Notes under the pieces: generated by a model
Told to the model about the DNA's origin: nothing
Databases searched by the model: none
The model's input: only the letters and a program-made list of their open reading frames with translations
Translations under genes and position numbers: made by a program
Shown: positions 35,329 through 43,791 of the stretch, in pieces
Position numbering within the stretch: the first letter of the stretch is position 1
Layout of the letters: each line of letters begins with the position of its first letter
Origin: Mangrovactinospora gilvigrisea
Lineage (GTDB): Bacteria; Actinomycetota; Actinomycetes; Streptomycetales; Streptomycetaceae
Reading direction: 5' to 3'
Length of the DNA: 64,000 bases
Assembly (NCBI RefSeq): GCF_001879105.1
Contig: NZ_MLCF01000043.1
Location: forward strand, 1 to 64,000

Positions 35329-36444
35329 CTACCTGAACGCCCACTCCAGCCGGGGCTCCATCACCCAGCGGAAGCATTTCCGCACCGGAACGGTCGTCAG
35401 CGCCACCGCCACCCCCGCGGCGACCACCGTCACCGCGGCAATGCCCAGCGGCTTGTGCACGAACGCCATGTCGTACAGCCCCGCGTACGCGGCCAGCTTC
35501 ACCAGGAAGCCGTGCAGCAGGTAGGTGTACATCGTCCCCTCGCCCAGCCGCGTGTACCACGTCCGCCGCTCCGGCACGAGGGCCAGCACCGCCGCCGTCG
35601 CCACCGCCGCGCACCCCAGGCACGCCACCCGCAGCACCGCCCAGTGGGCGAAGCCCATCTCGGGGAACCCGGGCCGCCCCGTCCGCCAGAAGAAGAACTC
35701 CATGACGTCGTACGGCGCCGCCAGGTACGCCATCCCGGCCGCGCCCGCGAGCACCGCCACCGCGGCGATCCGCACCCCGCGCCGATGCAGCCAGCTGAAG
35801 TGCTCGCGCCGCAGCACCATGCCGGCGACGAAGAACGGCAGCAGCTCCAGTGTCCGGTACAGCTCCAGCGCGTCCGGCAGCTGCGTCAGGCTGGAGAGCA
35901 GCGAGATCACCACGGCCACCGCCAGCGGCCAGCGGACGACCCGCCAGATCGGCGCCAGCAGCCGCCAGATGAACAGGGCCAGCAGGAACCAGGTGAGCCA
36001 CAGCGGGTCGTAGAGGCTGAGCGGGTGGTCCCCGCCCTCCGTCGCGTTGATGACGAGCGTGTAGGCCGTCTCGAAGACCACGTACGGGACGGCGATCCCG
36101 GTGATCAGCTTCTTGATCCGCCGCGGCTGGGAGTCGAAGTTCTTCGCCATGTAGCCGGCGGCGACGATCATCACCGGCATGTGGAACGAGTAGACGAAGA
36201 GATAGAGCGCCTTGAGCGTGTGCGAGGCGTCGCGCAGGGGCTCCCAGGTGTGGCCCATCACGACCAGGACGATCACGACGAACTTGGCGTTGTCGAAGAA
36301 GGCGTCCCGCTCGCGCGGGGCCGGGGCTGCTGCGGCGGGACGGGCCGCAGCGTCGGTCGGGGCGCCGACCGGGGCGCCGTCCGGCGCGGGCGCGGCCGGA
36401 ACGGTAGGGGACACGGATTGATCACGGGCGAGACTCGAGGACAT
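35329..36444 (-). CDS. Membrane acyltransferase (acyltransferase-3 family)
   Basis: This 371-residue integral membrane protein has about ten hydrophobic segments. The N-terminal 45 residues are Ala/Pro-rich, then the family motif RDAFFDNAKFVVIVLVVMGH supplies the catalytic-type histidine, followed by FVYSFHMPVMIVAAGYMAK. The last helix pair contains GEGTMYTYLLHGFLVKLAAY. It resembles fucose-4-O-acetylase-like proteins that O-acylate envelope sugars or secondary metabolites. ATG 36444 is used. The acceptor is unknown and no glycan cluster is adjacent. Confidence 0.82.
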   Translation of the reverse strand: MSSSLARDQSVSPTVPAAPAPDGAPVGAPTDAAARPAAAAPAPRERDAFFDNAKFVVIVLVVMGHTWEPLRDASHTLKALYLFVYSFHMPVMIVAAGYMAKNFDSQPRRIKKLITGIAVPYVVFETAYTLVINATEGGDHPLSLYDPLWLTWFLLALFIWRLLAPIWRVVRWPLAVAVVISLLSSLTQLPDALELYRTLELLPFFVAGMVLRREHFSWLHRRGVRIAAVAVLAGAAGMAYLAAPYDVMEFFFWRTGRPGFPEMGFAHWAVLRVACLGCAAVATAAVLALVPERRTWYTRLGEGTMYTYLLHGFLVKLAAYAGLYDMAFVHKPLGIAAVTVVAAGVAVALTTVPVRKCFRWVMEPRLEWAFR

Positions 36445-36684
36445 CGCGGCAGACCGTAGTGGCGGATGTGGCGGCGGGTAAAGCCGACTCGACGGAATCC
36501 GCCGAATGTCTACTTTGCGTCAACTGTGCGATCTAAGGACCCGCGTTCGTGAACGTCCTATATCGGCCTGCATGTTGATCCCCCGTCAGTGGTAGAACAG
36601 GGGCAGCTCTAGGCTTGTCCCAGTGTGCGGTGTCACCTCCGGTCCCGTCACCGCGTCGACTTCGCATGAGGAAGTGAAGTACTC
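36445..36684. promoter_or_regulatory. AT-richer divergent intergenic region
   Basis: These 240 bp lie between the divergent acyltransferase and small membrane protein genes. The stretch is visibly less GC-rich than its surroundings (AATGTCTACTTTGCGTC, CCTATATCGG). It contains a short palindrome CGTTC-GT-GAACG at 36544-36555, and TAGGCT near 36610 that may be a -10 box for the rightward gene. No coding potential was recognised. Confidence 0.35.
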
Positions 36685-36879
36685 GTGGCCGTTTCACTCT
36701 CCCTGGTGCTGTTGACTGCCGTCATATTGGTGGTGATGATCCGCGCCAAGTCCATCAAGCTCGGACCTGCGCTCATCGCGGCACTCTTCGGCTTCTTCCT
36801 GGCGTCCACCGGCGTCGCCCCCGGTATCCGCACCTTCATCTCCCAGATCGCCAGAATGATCAACGGGATCAGCCTCTGA
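36685..36879 (+). CDS. Small two-helix membrane protein, unknown function
   Basis: This 64-residue protein starts at GTG 36685, with GAGGAAG upstream. The first helix (residues 3-20, SLSLVLLTAVILVVMIR) is followed by the basic loop AKSIK, then a second hydrophobic stretch GPALIAALFGFFLASTGVAP and an amphipathic end IRTFISQIARMINGIS. The type is familiar to me as a recurrent streptomycete small protein but I know no function. The AT-richer surroundings and its small size are noteworthy. It lies about 130 bp upstream of the second glycosylase gene. Confidence 0.65.
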   Translation: MAVSLSLVLLTAVILVVMIRAKSIKLGPALIAALFGFFLASTGVAPGIRTFISQIARMINGISL

Positions 36880-37006
36880 CGCGTCGTCGCCCTCCGGCGC
36901 CCCGCGGCCGGCCTGCTCGAACAGGCAGGTGAACCTCGGGTGCACGCTCGGCGGCAGGCTGGTGACGGGACCGCCGAACGATGCTCCGTCCCGGCATGAT
37001 GGGGTC

Positions 37007-37813
37007 ATGCCCGAAGGCGACACCGTCTGGTTGACCGCCCGGCGATTGCGCGAGGCGCTCGCCGGGCGGCGTCTCGTCGTGGCCGACCTGCGCGTGCCGC
37101 AGCTGGCCACCGCCGACCTCACCGGCCGTGAGGTGCGGGACGTCACCTCCCGGGGCAAGCACCTGCTGACGCGGCTTCAGGGCGGCTGGACGCTCCACAC
37201 GCATCTGCGGATGGACGGCGCGTGGCGCGTCTTCCGCACCGGCCAGCGCTGGTACGGCGGGCCGATAAGCGACGTCCGCGCGGTGCTCGCCACCGAGGAC
37301 CGCATCGCGGTCGGCTACCGGCTGCCCGTGGTCGAACTCCTGCACACCGTGGAGGAGGAGACGGCGCTCGGCCGGCTCGGCCCCGACCTGCTCGCCCCGG
37401 ACTGGGGCGGGCCGGCGCAGGACGAGGCGGTGCGCCGGCTCTCGGCGGAGCCGGCGCGGCAGATCGGCGAGGCGCTCCTGGACCAGGAGAACCTCGCCGG
37501 GGTCGGCAATGTCTACAAATGCGAGCTGTGCTTCCTGCGGGGCGTCAGCCCGTTCACCCCGGTGGGGGAGGTGGAGCGGCTCGACCGGATGGTCGGGCTG
37601 GCGCACCGGCTGCTGGACGCCAACAAGGCCCGCAGCGGCCACGTCACCACCGGCGACACCCGCCCGGGGCGCCGCCACTGGGTCTACGGCCGCGGGGGAC
37701 GCCCCTGCCTGCGCTGCGGCACCCTCGTCGCCGCCGCCCACCAGGGCGCCCCGCCACGCGACCGCATCACCTACTGGTGCCCCACCTGCCAACCCGACCC
37801 CCCACCCCCCTGA
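37007..37813 (+). CDS. nei: Fpg/Nei family DNA glycosylase (second copy)
   Basis: This 268-residue DNA glycosylase has MPEGDTVWLTARRLREAL with catalytic Pro2/Glu3 and the beta-clamp Lys region SRGKHLLTRL. The H2TH motif reads ALLDQENLAGVGNVYKCELCFLRGVSPF, and the zinc finger is CLRCG...TYWCPTCQP. This form is close to the mycobacterial/streptomycete endonuclease VIII type that excises oxidised pyrimidines. CATGAT ends 6 nt before ATG 37007, and there is no SD (leaderless type). It converges tightly (16 bp) with the MFS gene. Confidence 0.92.
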   Translation: MPEGDTVWLTARRLREALAGRRLVVADLRVPQLATADLTGREVRDVTSRGKHLLTRLQGGWTLHTHLRMDGAWRVFRTGQRWYGGPISDVRAVLATEDRIAVGYRLPVVELLHTVEEETALGRLGPDLLAPDWGGPAQDEAVRRLSAEPARQIGEALLDQENLAGVGNVYKCELCFLRGVSPFTPVGEVERLDRMVGLAHRLLDANKARSGHVTTGDTRPGRRHWVYGRGGRPCLRCGTLVAAAHQGAPPRDRITYWCPTCQPDPPPP

Positions 37814-37829
37814 CGCACACCGCACCGCG

Positions 37830-39287
37830 TCAACCGCGAGCGGCAAGCCGGCGCAACCGCAGCCCCGCCGTCACCCCGATCACCGCGAGCCCGGCACCGG
37901 CGGCAAGCATCGTGACGAACACCGCATGCCCGCCCGCGCCGAGATTCAGGTAGAGCGTCCCGAACACCGCCACCCCCAGCAGCAGCCCCAGCTGATTCGC
38001 CGTCACCAGCATCCCGCTCGCGTCCGCCGCGTCCTGCGGCCGCACCCGCCCCAGCGCCACCGTCAGCAGCGGCGAGAACGCCGCCCCCACGCCGATCCCC
38101 GTCACCGCCAGCGCCGCGAACAGCCACGCGCCCCCGTCCCAGCCGTTCCGCAGCAGCCCCCCGTCCACCGCGAACGCGGGCCCGGCCACCGCGAACCCGA
38201 GCGGTACCAGCCACCCCCGCATCCGCGCCGGCAGCCGCTTCCAGCCCAGCCCGACCACCCCGAAGAGCAGCGCCTGCGGCAGGAACGTCAGCCCCGCGTG
38301 CAGCGCCGACTCGCCGAGCACGCCCTGCAGCTGCAGCTGCACCGCGAACGTCAGCCCGGCGGTCCCGGCCATCGCCACCATCAGCGCGCCCACCGCCCAG
38401 CCGATCCCCGGCGTCCGCAGCACCCGCCCGGACACCAGCGGCGCCTCGCCGCGCCGCGTCGCGCGCGCCTCCACCAGCCCGAAGAGCAGCCCCGCCGGCA
38501 CCACGCCGGCCAGGCACAGCACGCACCACAGCGGCCAGCCCTGCTGCTGCCCCAGCACCAGCGGCACCACCAGCAGCGTCACGGCCAGCGCCAGCGTCAC
38601 CAGCCCGCCGAGGTCCAACGGGCCCGGCCGCTCCGGCCGTTCGTGCGCCGGCAGCACCCGCGCGCCGCAGATCAGCAGCACCACGCCGATCGGCACGTTC
38701 ACCAGGAAGACCGGACGCCAGCTCAGCCCGAGGACGTCCGCCGTCACCAGTACCCCGCCGATCACCTGGCCGGCCGCCGCGCCCACCGCGATCACCGCGG
38801 AGTACGCGTTCAGCGCCCGCGTCCGCCGCTCCGGCTCGGTGTACGTCCGCTGGATCATCGTCAGCACCTGGGGGATGGCCAGCGCCGACCCCGCCCCCTG
38901 CACCAGCCGGTAGGCGATCAGCTCGCCGCTGCCGGTGGCCACCCCGCAGGCCAGCGAGGCCGCGGTGAAGAGCGCGATGCCGATCAGGAACATCCGCCGG
39001 TGCCCGACCCGCGCGCCCAGCCGGGCACCGGTGATCAGCAGCACCGCGTAGGTGATGGTGTAGCCGGAGATGATCAGCTGCAGCGCCGCGCCGGACGCGT
39101 GCAGTTCCGTCCTGATGTCGGGGGCCGCCACATTGACGATGAAGGCGTCCAGGAGCGCCATGAACTGGCCCACCAGTACGGTGGCCAGCACCGCTCCCGG
39201 ACGCGTCCGTCGTCGCTGCCGCACCGGGAGCGGCCGGCCGGCCGTCGCTGCCCCGTTCCCTTGGGTCGTTGTCGTGTTCGTCGCCAT
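37830..39287 (-). CDS. MFS drug-type transporter (DHA2, 14-helix)
   Basis: This 485-residue major facilitator of the EmrB/QacA group has about 14 hydrophobic helices. The diagnostic motif LDAFIVNVAAPDI is in helix 1 (residues 45-57), followed by LGARVGHRRMFLIG (motif A) and a Gly/Pro-rich segment in helix 5 (GAAAGQVIGGVLV). It likely exports a drug or metabolite by proton antiport. It is divergent from an MmyB-type regulator gene (39399), with a 7-8-7 palindrome between them, the usual layout for a self-contained regulated pump. No SD is evident before ATG 39287. Confidence 0.9.
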   Translation of the reverse strand: MATNTTTTQGNGAATAGRPLPVRQRRRTRPGAVLATVLVGQFMALLDAFIVNVAAPDIRTELHASGAALQLIISGYTITYAVLLITGARLGARVGHRRMFLIGIALFTAASLACGVATGSGELIAYRLVQGAGSALAIPQVLTMIQRTYTEPERRTRALNAYSAVIAVGAAAGQVIGGVLVTADVLGLSWRPVFLVNVPIGVVLLICGARVLPAHERPERPGPLDLGGLVTLALAVTLLVVPLVLGQQQGWPLWCVLCLAGVVPAGLLFGLVEARATRRGEAPLVSGRVLRTPGIGWAVGALMVAMAGTAGLTFAVQLQLQGVLGESALHAGLTFLPQALLFGVVGLGWKRLPARMRGWLVPLGFAVAGPAFAVDGGLLRNGWDGGAWLFAALAVTGIGVGAAFSPLLTVALGRVRPQDAADASGMLVTANQLGLLLGVAVFGTLYLNLGAGGHAVFVTMLAAGAGLAVIGVTAGLRLRRLAARG

Positions 39288-39327
39288 GGCACGAGCGTGC
39301 GGCCGTTCCCATACGGGTAGTTAGAGC

Positions 39328-39349
39328 CTGCGGACACGGGTATCCGCAG
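39328..39349. promoter_or_regulatory. Palindrome CTGCGGA-N8-TCCGCAG between pump and regulator
   Basis: A perfect 7-bp inverted repeat with an 8-bp spacer (39328-39334 and 39343-39349) is accompanied by a direct repeat ACGGGTA at 39313-39319 and 39336-39342. It lies in the 111-bp region between the divergent MFS and MmyB-type regulator genes and is the obvious operator candidate for that regulator. Confidence 0.5.
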
Positions 39350-39398
39350 CACCCCCTTCAGCCGCCCGGCCGCGCGCCCCGTGGCGCACAATCGTCGT

Positions 39399-40355
39399 GT
39401 GGACAGCACCGACCGCCGCCCCCGCGCCCCCGGCGCCGCGCGCCCCGACCGCCCGGACCGGCGCGGCGAGCTGGCCCGCTTCCTGCGCAGCCGCCGCGCC
39501 CGGATCACCCCGGCGGACGTCGGCCTGCCGCCCGGCCCGCGCCGCCGCACCCCCGGCCTGCGCCGCGAGGAGGTCGCGCAGCTCGCCGGCGTCGGCATCA
39601 CCTGGTACACGTGGCTGGAGCAGGGCCGCCCCATCAACGCCAGCCCCCAGGTGCTGGACGCGGTGTGCCGCACCCTGCGGATGGACGCCGCCGAGCGCGC
39701 CCACCTCTACCGCCTCGCCGGCGTCCCCGTCCCGGCCGCCTGCGGCACCGACCCGGACGCCACCCTGCCGCCCGAGGTCGCCGGCATCCTGCGCGCGCTC
39801 GACCCGCTGCCCGCCTGCGTCTACGACGCGCGGATGGATCTGCACGACTGGAACGAGGGGTACCTCGCGCTCTTCCCCGGCGTCGCCCTGCTCGACCCGG
39901 GCCGCCCCGACCGCCGCCGCAACATCGTCTGGCGCTCCTTCGTCACCCCGTCCTGCTGCCACAGCTACGGCGAGCGCGAGCCCGAGCTGCGGCACCTCGC
40001 CGCCTCGCTGCGCGGCGCCTACGGCCGGCACGTGGGGGAGCCGCACTGGGAGGAGTTCCTCGTCGAACTGCGCCTCGCCAGCGCCGAGTTCGCTGAGATG
40101 TGGGAGCGGCAGGACGTCGCCGAGGGGGCCGCGCACGTCAAGCGGGTCCGGCACCCCGCCGAGGGCGTCATCCCGGTCACCGCCACCTCGATGGACATCC
40201 GCGGGGTGCCGGAGAAGCGGCTGGTGGTCTACAGCCCCGAGGACGAGGCCGCCGAGGGCTGCCTGCGCCGGGCGCGGGCCATGGAGGACCCGATCATCGG
40301 CTGCCCGCTGCACGCCCGCCGGCTCTCGGAGATCCTCGCGGCCCGCGTCTCCTGA
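39399..40355 (+). CDS. MmyB-type helix-turn-helix transcriptional regulator
   Basis: This 318-residue regulator has an N-terminal Xre-like HTH at about residues 25-90 (LGLPPG-like PGPRRRTPGLRREEVAQLAG, then GITWYTWLEQGRPINASPQVLDAV). The MmyB-like C-terminal ligand-binding domain runs from about 100 onward (WNEGYLALFPG, RRRNIVWRSFVTP), a group known to bind fatty-acid-like ligands. GTG 39399 is chosen over GTG 39381 because CACAAT ends 6 nt before it, matching the leaderless signature. It is divergent from the MFS pump with a palindrome between, so it very likely controls that pump. Confidence 0.85.
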   Translation: MDSTDRRPRAPGAARPDRPDRRGELARFLRSRRARITPADVGLPPGPRRRTPGLRREEVAQLAGVGITWYTWLEQGRPINASPQVLDAVCRTLRMDAAERAHLYRLAGVPVPAACGTDPDATLPPEVAGILRALDPLPACVYDARMDLHDWNEGYLALFPGVALLDPGRPDRRRNIVWRSFVTPSCCHSYGEREPELRHLAASLRGAYGRHVGEPHWEEFLVELRLASAEFAEMWERQDVAEGAAHVKRVRHPAEGVIPVTATSMDIRGVPEKRLVVYSPEDEAAEGCLRRARAMEDPIIGCPLHARRLSEILAARVS

Positions 40356-40372
40356 GGGCCCCGCCGGACCGC

Positions 40373-41845
40373 TCAGCCCTCGAACTCCCGCAGCCGCGGC
40401 CGCAGTCCGACCGGCACCAGCACCGCCGCCAGCAGCGCGGCCCCCGCGACCGCCGGGGCCAGCGCGGTCGCCGCGGACGCCCCGTGCGCCGCCGTCGACT
40501 CGAACACCCCCCGGTTGATGGCGAGATCGGCCCGCAGGGCACCGTCCAGCCGGGCGAACGCCCAGTTGGAGCCGCCGGAGCCCCAGTCGGTGCAGAAGGC
40601 GACGGCCTGCCGCACCTTCCCGGCCCGCTCCAACTGCCGGATCCGCAGGTCGTCGTCGATGTAGACCTGGTAGCTGTTGAGGATCCCGACCGCGGCGCGC
40701 TGCTCCCCGGGAAAGGTGATGTTGTCCACCTCGCGGCGCAGGTCCCCGCCGAAGAGCCGGTTGCCGTGGTCGGTCAGATAGGCCGCCCGATCGCCGCTGT
40801 AGTCGCCCCGGTAGTCGTCCACCGACGGCACCCGCCCCACCGACGCCAGCCGCTGCTCCTTCGCCAGGTACGACGCCTCGTACTCCGCCCGCCGCCCCCG
40901 GTCCAGCAGATAGCGGCTCTCGTCCGCGTTGGCGTCGTGCGCGGTGGCCCGCGCGCTGCTCAGCGCCACCACCGAGTCGAACGCGTCGTGGCGCATCCGG
41001 TGCAGGTCGCCGCGCGTCCACGAGGCCCAGGCGATGCCGCCGGCGAGCACGAAGAGCACCGCCGCGGTGGCCGCGGCCAGCGCCGGGTTGAGGATCCGGC
41101 CGAAGCTCCGCGCCAGGTGCACCTGGAGGGCGAGCAGCGCCAGCAGCGCCGCCCCGCCCAGGCCCGCGGTCCAGCCGGCGGCCGCCCCCAGCGCGGCGTG
41201 CCGGGCGTCGTAATCGGCCAGCATCGCCCGGTTGTTGGCGTCGATCAGCGCCTGCGCCGAGGCGAGCAGCCCGTCGGGCCCGCGCAGCATGTCGGTGGCC
41301 GTCCGGTACTGGGCGACCGCCGCGGCGGGCGGGGCGCCGGCCGGGGCGTGCGCCGCGTCGTCCAGCTGCAGCGCCCGCGCCGCGGCCGCCTGGTAGTCGC
41401 CCGAGCCGTCCAGCACCCGCACCACCGCCCGCGCCGCGGCGGTGTTGCCGCCGCCGTGGTCGGCGGCCTGCTGGAGATCGCTGTCGAGCACCGAGCGGGC
41501 CGCCCGGTAGCGGCGCTGGTCGTCCGCCCGCTCGGCGGCGAAGGTCCGATCGGCGCCCAGCATCAGCATGTTGGCGACCTGCGCGTCCATGTCGTTGATC
41601 GCCAGATAGATGCCCGCGGCCTCCTCGACCTGCGGGCCGTCCGTGCCGCCCATCCGGTTCACGTCCGCGCGGGTGTGCAGCGCGTCCACCGCCAGCACCG
41701 CCCCGGCGGCCACCGCCAGCGCCGCGCAGCCCGTGCCCGCGCGCACCAGCAGCGCCGGCAGGGTGCGCGGCCGGCGCAGCAGCCCCGCCAGTCCGCGCAG
41801 CCGGCGCCGGCGCTGCCGTCCGCCCGTGGTGATGTGACCGGCCAT
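40373..41845 (-). CDS. Large membrane protein of unknown function, four TM helices
   Basis: This 490-residue protein has an Arg-rich N-terminus (GGRQRRRRLRGLAGLLRRPR), TM1 at about 35-60, and an extracytoplasmic helical domain of about 190 residues rich in Ala and Asp. A TM2/TM3 hairpin follows near 225-280 (WTAGLGGAALLALLALQVHL, then a second helix), then a second external domain of about 165 residues with FPGEQRAAVGILNSYQVYID and CTDWGSGGSNWAF, and TM4 near 455-480 with a short basic tail. The layout resembles paired sensory four-helix bundles, but there is no kinase or HAMP domain. ATG 41845 has G-rich sequence upstream. I do not recognise a function. Confidence 0.7.
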   Translation of the reverse strand: MAGHITTGGRQRRRRLRGLAGLLRRPRTLPALLVRAGTGCAALAVAAGAVLAVDALHTRADVNRMGGTDGPQVEEAAGIYLAINDMDAQVANMLMLGADRTFAAERADDQRRYRAARSVLDSDLQQAADHGGGNTAAARAVVRVLDGSGDYQAAAARALQLDDAAHAPAGAPPAAAVAQYRTATDMLRGPDGLLASAQALIDANNRAMLADYDARHAALGAAAGWTAGLGGAALLALLALQVHLARSFGRILNPALAAATAAVLFVLAGGIAWASWTRGDLHRMRHDAFDSVVALSSARATAHDANADESRYLLDRGRRAEYEASYLAKEQRLASVGRVPSVDDYRGDYSGDRAAYLTDHGNRLFGGDLRREVDNITFPGEQRAAVGILNSYQVYIDDDLRIRQLERAGKVRQAVAFCTDWGSGGSNWAFARLDGALRADLAINRGVFESTAAHGASAATALAPAVAGAALLAAVLVPVGLRPRLREFEG

Positions 41846-41936
41846 GGCCCCCGTCGCCCCCTGACCCGGGATCCCAACGATCCCCCGAGCGCCGATGATC
41901 CGCCTGACGACCCGTCCGATCCCGGTTCTTGATGCC

Positions 41937-41981
41937 TCCTTGACGCGCCCCCGTGCGGAATTCGCTGCTCCTTGACGCGCC
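41937..41981. repeat. Direct repeat TCCTTGACGCGCC, 32 bp apart
   Basis: Identical 13-mers at 41937-41949 and 41969-41981 lie in the divergent region between the unknown membrane protein and the ADP-ribosylglycohydrolase genes. Both contain TTGACG, so they may be alternative -35 elements or half-sites of a regulator placed three helical turns apart. Confidence 0.4.
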
Positions 41982-42014
41982 TTCGCGCACCACCGGCGTG
42001 ACACCATGGCAACC

Positions 42015-42923
42015 ATGGAGCGCAACGACCACCGCGTCCCGGCGTCGGGCCCGGCCCGCGCCCTGTCCTCCGCCCTCGCCTCCCTGCACGGACTGGCCTG
42101 CGGCGACGCATTCGGCCAGCAGTGGTTCCACGCCCCGCCGGAGGACTTCCACCGGCGCGTGCTGCAACCCGGCCCCTGGTACTGGACGGACGACACCGCG
42201 ATGGCCGTCGTCCTCGTCCGGGAGCTGAGCGCCGGCCGGGGCGTGGTCGACCAGGACCGGCTCGCCGCCGCCTTCGCCGCCGAGTACCGCGCCGACGACC
42301 ACCGCGGCTACGGCGCCTCCATGCACGACGTGCTGCGCCGGATCGGCGCCGGCGAGGACTGGCGGACGGTCACCCGCGAGCAGTTCGAGGGCCAGGGCTC
42401 CTTCGGCAACGGGGCGGCGATGCGGGTGGCACCGCTCGGCGCCTGGTGGACGGGGCGCCCCGAGCGCGCCGCCGAGGAGGCCGCCCGGCAGGCCGAGGTG
42501 ACCCACAGCCACCCCGAGGCGGTGGCCGGGGCGGTCGCCGTCGCGGTGGCCGCGGCGCTGGTCGGCGCCACCGACGCGGCCGGCGGGCAGCTGCTCGCGG
42601 AGATCGCCGACCGCACCCCGGACGGCGAGGTCCGCTCCGGCCTGGAGATCGCCTCCCGCTTCCGGGACGGCACCTCGCCGGTGCACGCCGCCACCGTGCT
42701 CGGCAACGGCACGCGGATCAGCGCGCCCGACACCGTCCCCTTCTCCCTGTGGGTCGCCGCCCACCACCGCGACGACTTCACCGAGGCCCTGTGGACGGGC
42801 GCCTCCACCGGCGGCGACCTCGACACCGTGGACGCCATCGTCGGCGGCGTCCTCGCCGCGGGCCGGCCCCAGCCCCTCCCCGAGGACTGGCAGAAGGCCC
42901 TCGAACCGCTCCCCGCGCCGTGA
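42015..42923 (+). CDS. ADP-ribosylglycohydrolase family protein
   Basis: This 302-residue DraG/ADPRH-fold hydrolase removes ADP-ribose from proteins or other acceptors with paired Mg ions. The first metal motif is in GPWYWTDDTAMAVVL (near residue 57), the second region THSHPEAVAGAVAVA, and the C-terminal metal motif ASTGGDLDTVDAIVGG. The start is ambiguous: ATG 42006 or ATG 42015. CACCAT ends 7 nt before 42015, matching the leaderless signature, so that is chosen. The tyrosine phosphatase gene begins 16 bp after the stop. No ADP-ribosyltransferase gene is in the window. Confidence 0.87.
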   Translation: MERNDHRVPASGPARALSSALASLHGLACGDAFGQQWFHAPPEDFHRRVLQPGPWYWTDDTAMAVVLVRELSAGRGVVDQDRLAAAFAAEYRADDHRGYGASMHDVLRRIGAGEDWRTVTREQFEGQGSFGNGAAMRVAPLGAWWTGRPERAAEEAARQAEVTHSHPEAVAGAVAVAVAAALVGATDAAGGQLLAEIADRTPDGEVRSGLEIASRFRDGTSPVHAATVLGNGTRISAPDTVPFSLWVAAHHRDDFTEALWTGASTGGDLDTVDAIVGGVLAAGRPQPLPEDWQKALEPLPAP

Positions 42924-42939
42924 CCCCTACCCTCTCCCC

Positions 42940-43791
42940 ATGACCGCCGCCGACGCCCCGGACGCCTCCGACCCCCAGGCGCTCCCCGCGCCCACCGTCG
43001 TCAACCTCCGCACCCTGGGCGGCCTGCCGCTGGCCGGCGGCGCCCGCGTCCGGCCGGGCACCCTCTACCGCTCCGGCGACCTCGGACGCCTCGACGCGGA
43101 GCGCGACCCGGTGGCGGCCGGCCTGCGCGTCTCCACCGTCGTCGACCTGCGCACGGAGGCCGAGCGCGAATACGCCCCGGACCGCGTCCCGGCGGGCGCC
43201 CGCCGGATCGTCGCGGACGTCATCGGCGACACCGCCGCCGCGGCGGCCCGCTCCGCGGACACCCCGGTCCGCCTCGACCTGCTGCTCGCCGACCCGCTGC
43301 GCGCCAACGAGGTGCTGGGCGGCGGCAAGGCGGAGCGGCTCTTCGTCGACACCTACCGCAACTTCGTCACCTCGGCGCCGGCCCGCGCCGCCTACGCCAC
43401 CCTGCTCCGCGCCGCCGCCGCCGACTCCGACGGCGGACTCCTCTTCCACTGCACGGCCGGCAAGGACCGCACCGGCTGGGGCGCGAGCCTGCTGCTCCTG
43501 CTCCTCGGCGCCGACGAGGCGACCACCGTCCGCACCGAGTTCCTCGCGGTCAACCCGGCCGTCCGGGCGGCCTTCGCCCCGCTCACCGACCCCTTCACCG
43601 CCGGCGGCGGCGACCCCGACATCGCCCAGGCCCTGATCGGTGTCCGCCCCGCCTACCTCGACGCCGCCCTCGACGCCCTCACCACCACCTGGCGCGACCC
43701 CGAGACCTACGCCCGCCGCGCCCTCGGCCTGTCCGAGGAGACCCTGGAAGCCCTCCGCACCCGCCACACGGAAACGGCCCCAACCCCCTGA
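42940..43791 (+). CDS. Tyrosine-protein phosphatase (MptpB/Siw14-like)
   Basis: This 283-residue phosphatase has the signature loop HCTAGKDRTGW with C171 and R177 (Cx5R). The N-terminal NLRTLGGLPLAGGARVRPGTLYRSG and VSTVVDLRTEAER are the conserved parts of this bacterial PTP family, whose secreted mycobacterial member MptpB also acts on lipids. The lysine inside the P-loop (AGKDR) indicates possible phosphoinositide or dual specificity. No signal peptide is seen. TACCCT ends 6 nt before ATG 42940 and there is no SD, so it may have its own leaderless promoter despite the 16-bp gap to the ADPRH gene. Confidence 0.9.
   Translation: MTAADAPDASDPQALPAPTVVNLRTLGGLPLAGGARVRPGTLYRSGDLGRLDAERDPVAAGLRVSTVVDLRTEAEREYAPDRVPAGARRIVADVIGDTAAAAARSADTPVRLDLLLADPLRANEVLGGGKAERLFVDTYRNFVTSAPARAAYATLLRAAAADSDGGLLFHCTAGKDRTGWGASLLLLLLGADEATTVRTEFLAVNPAVRAAFAPLTDPFTAGGGDPDIAQALIGVRPAYLDAALDALTTTWRDPETYARRALGLSEETLEALRTRHTETAPTP

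Noticed and set aside
36544-36555. CGTTC-GT-GAACG palindrome as a LexA site
   Set aside because: Actinobacterial SOS boxes have GAAC-N4-GTTC, the opposite arm order, and neither flanking gene is a known SOS gene.
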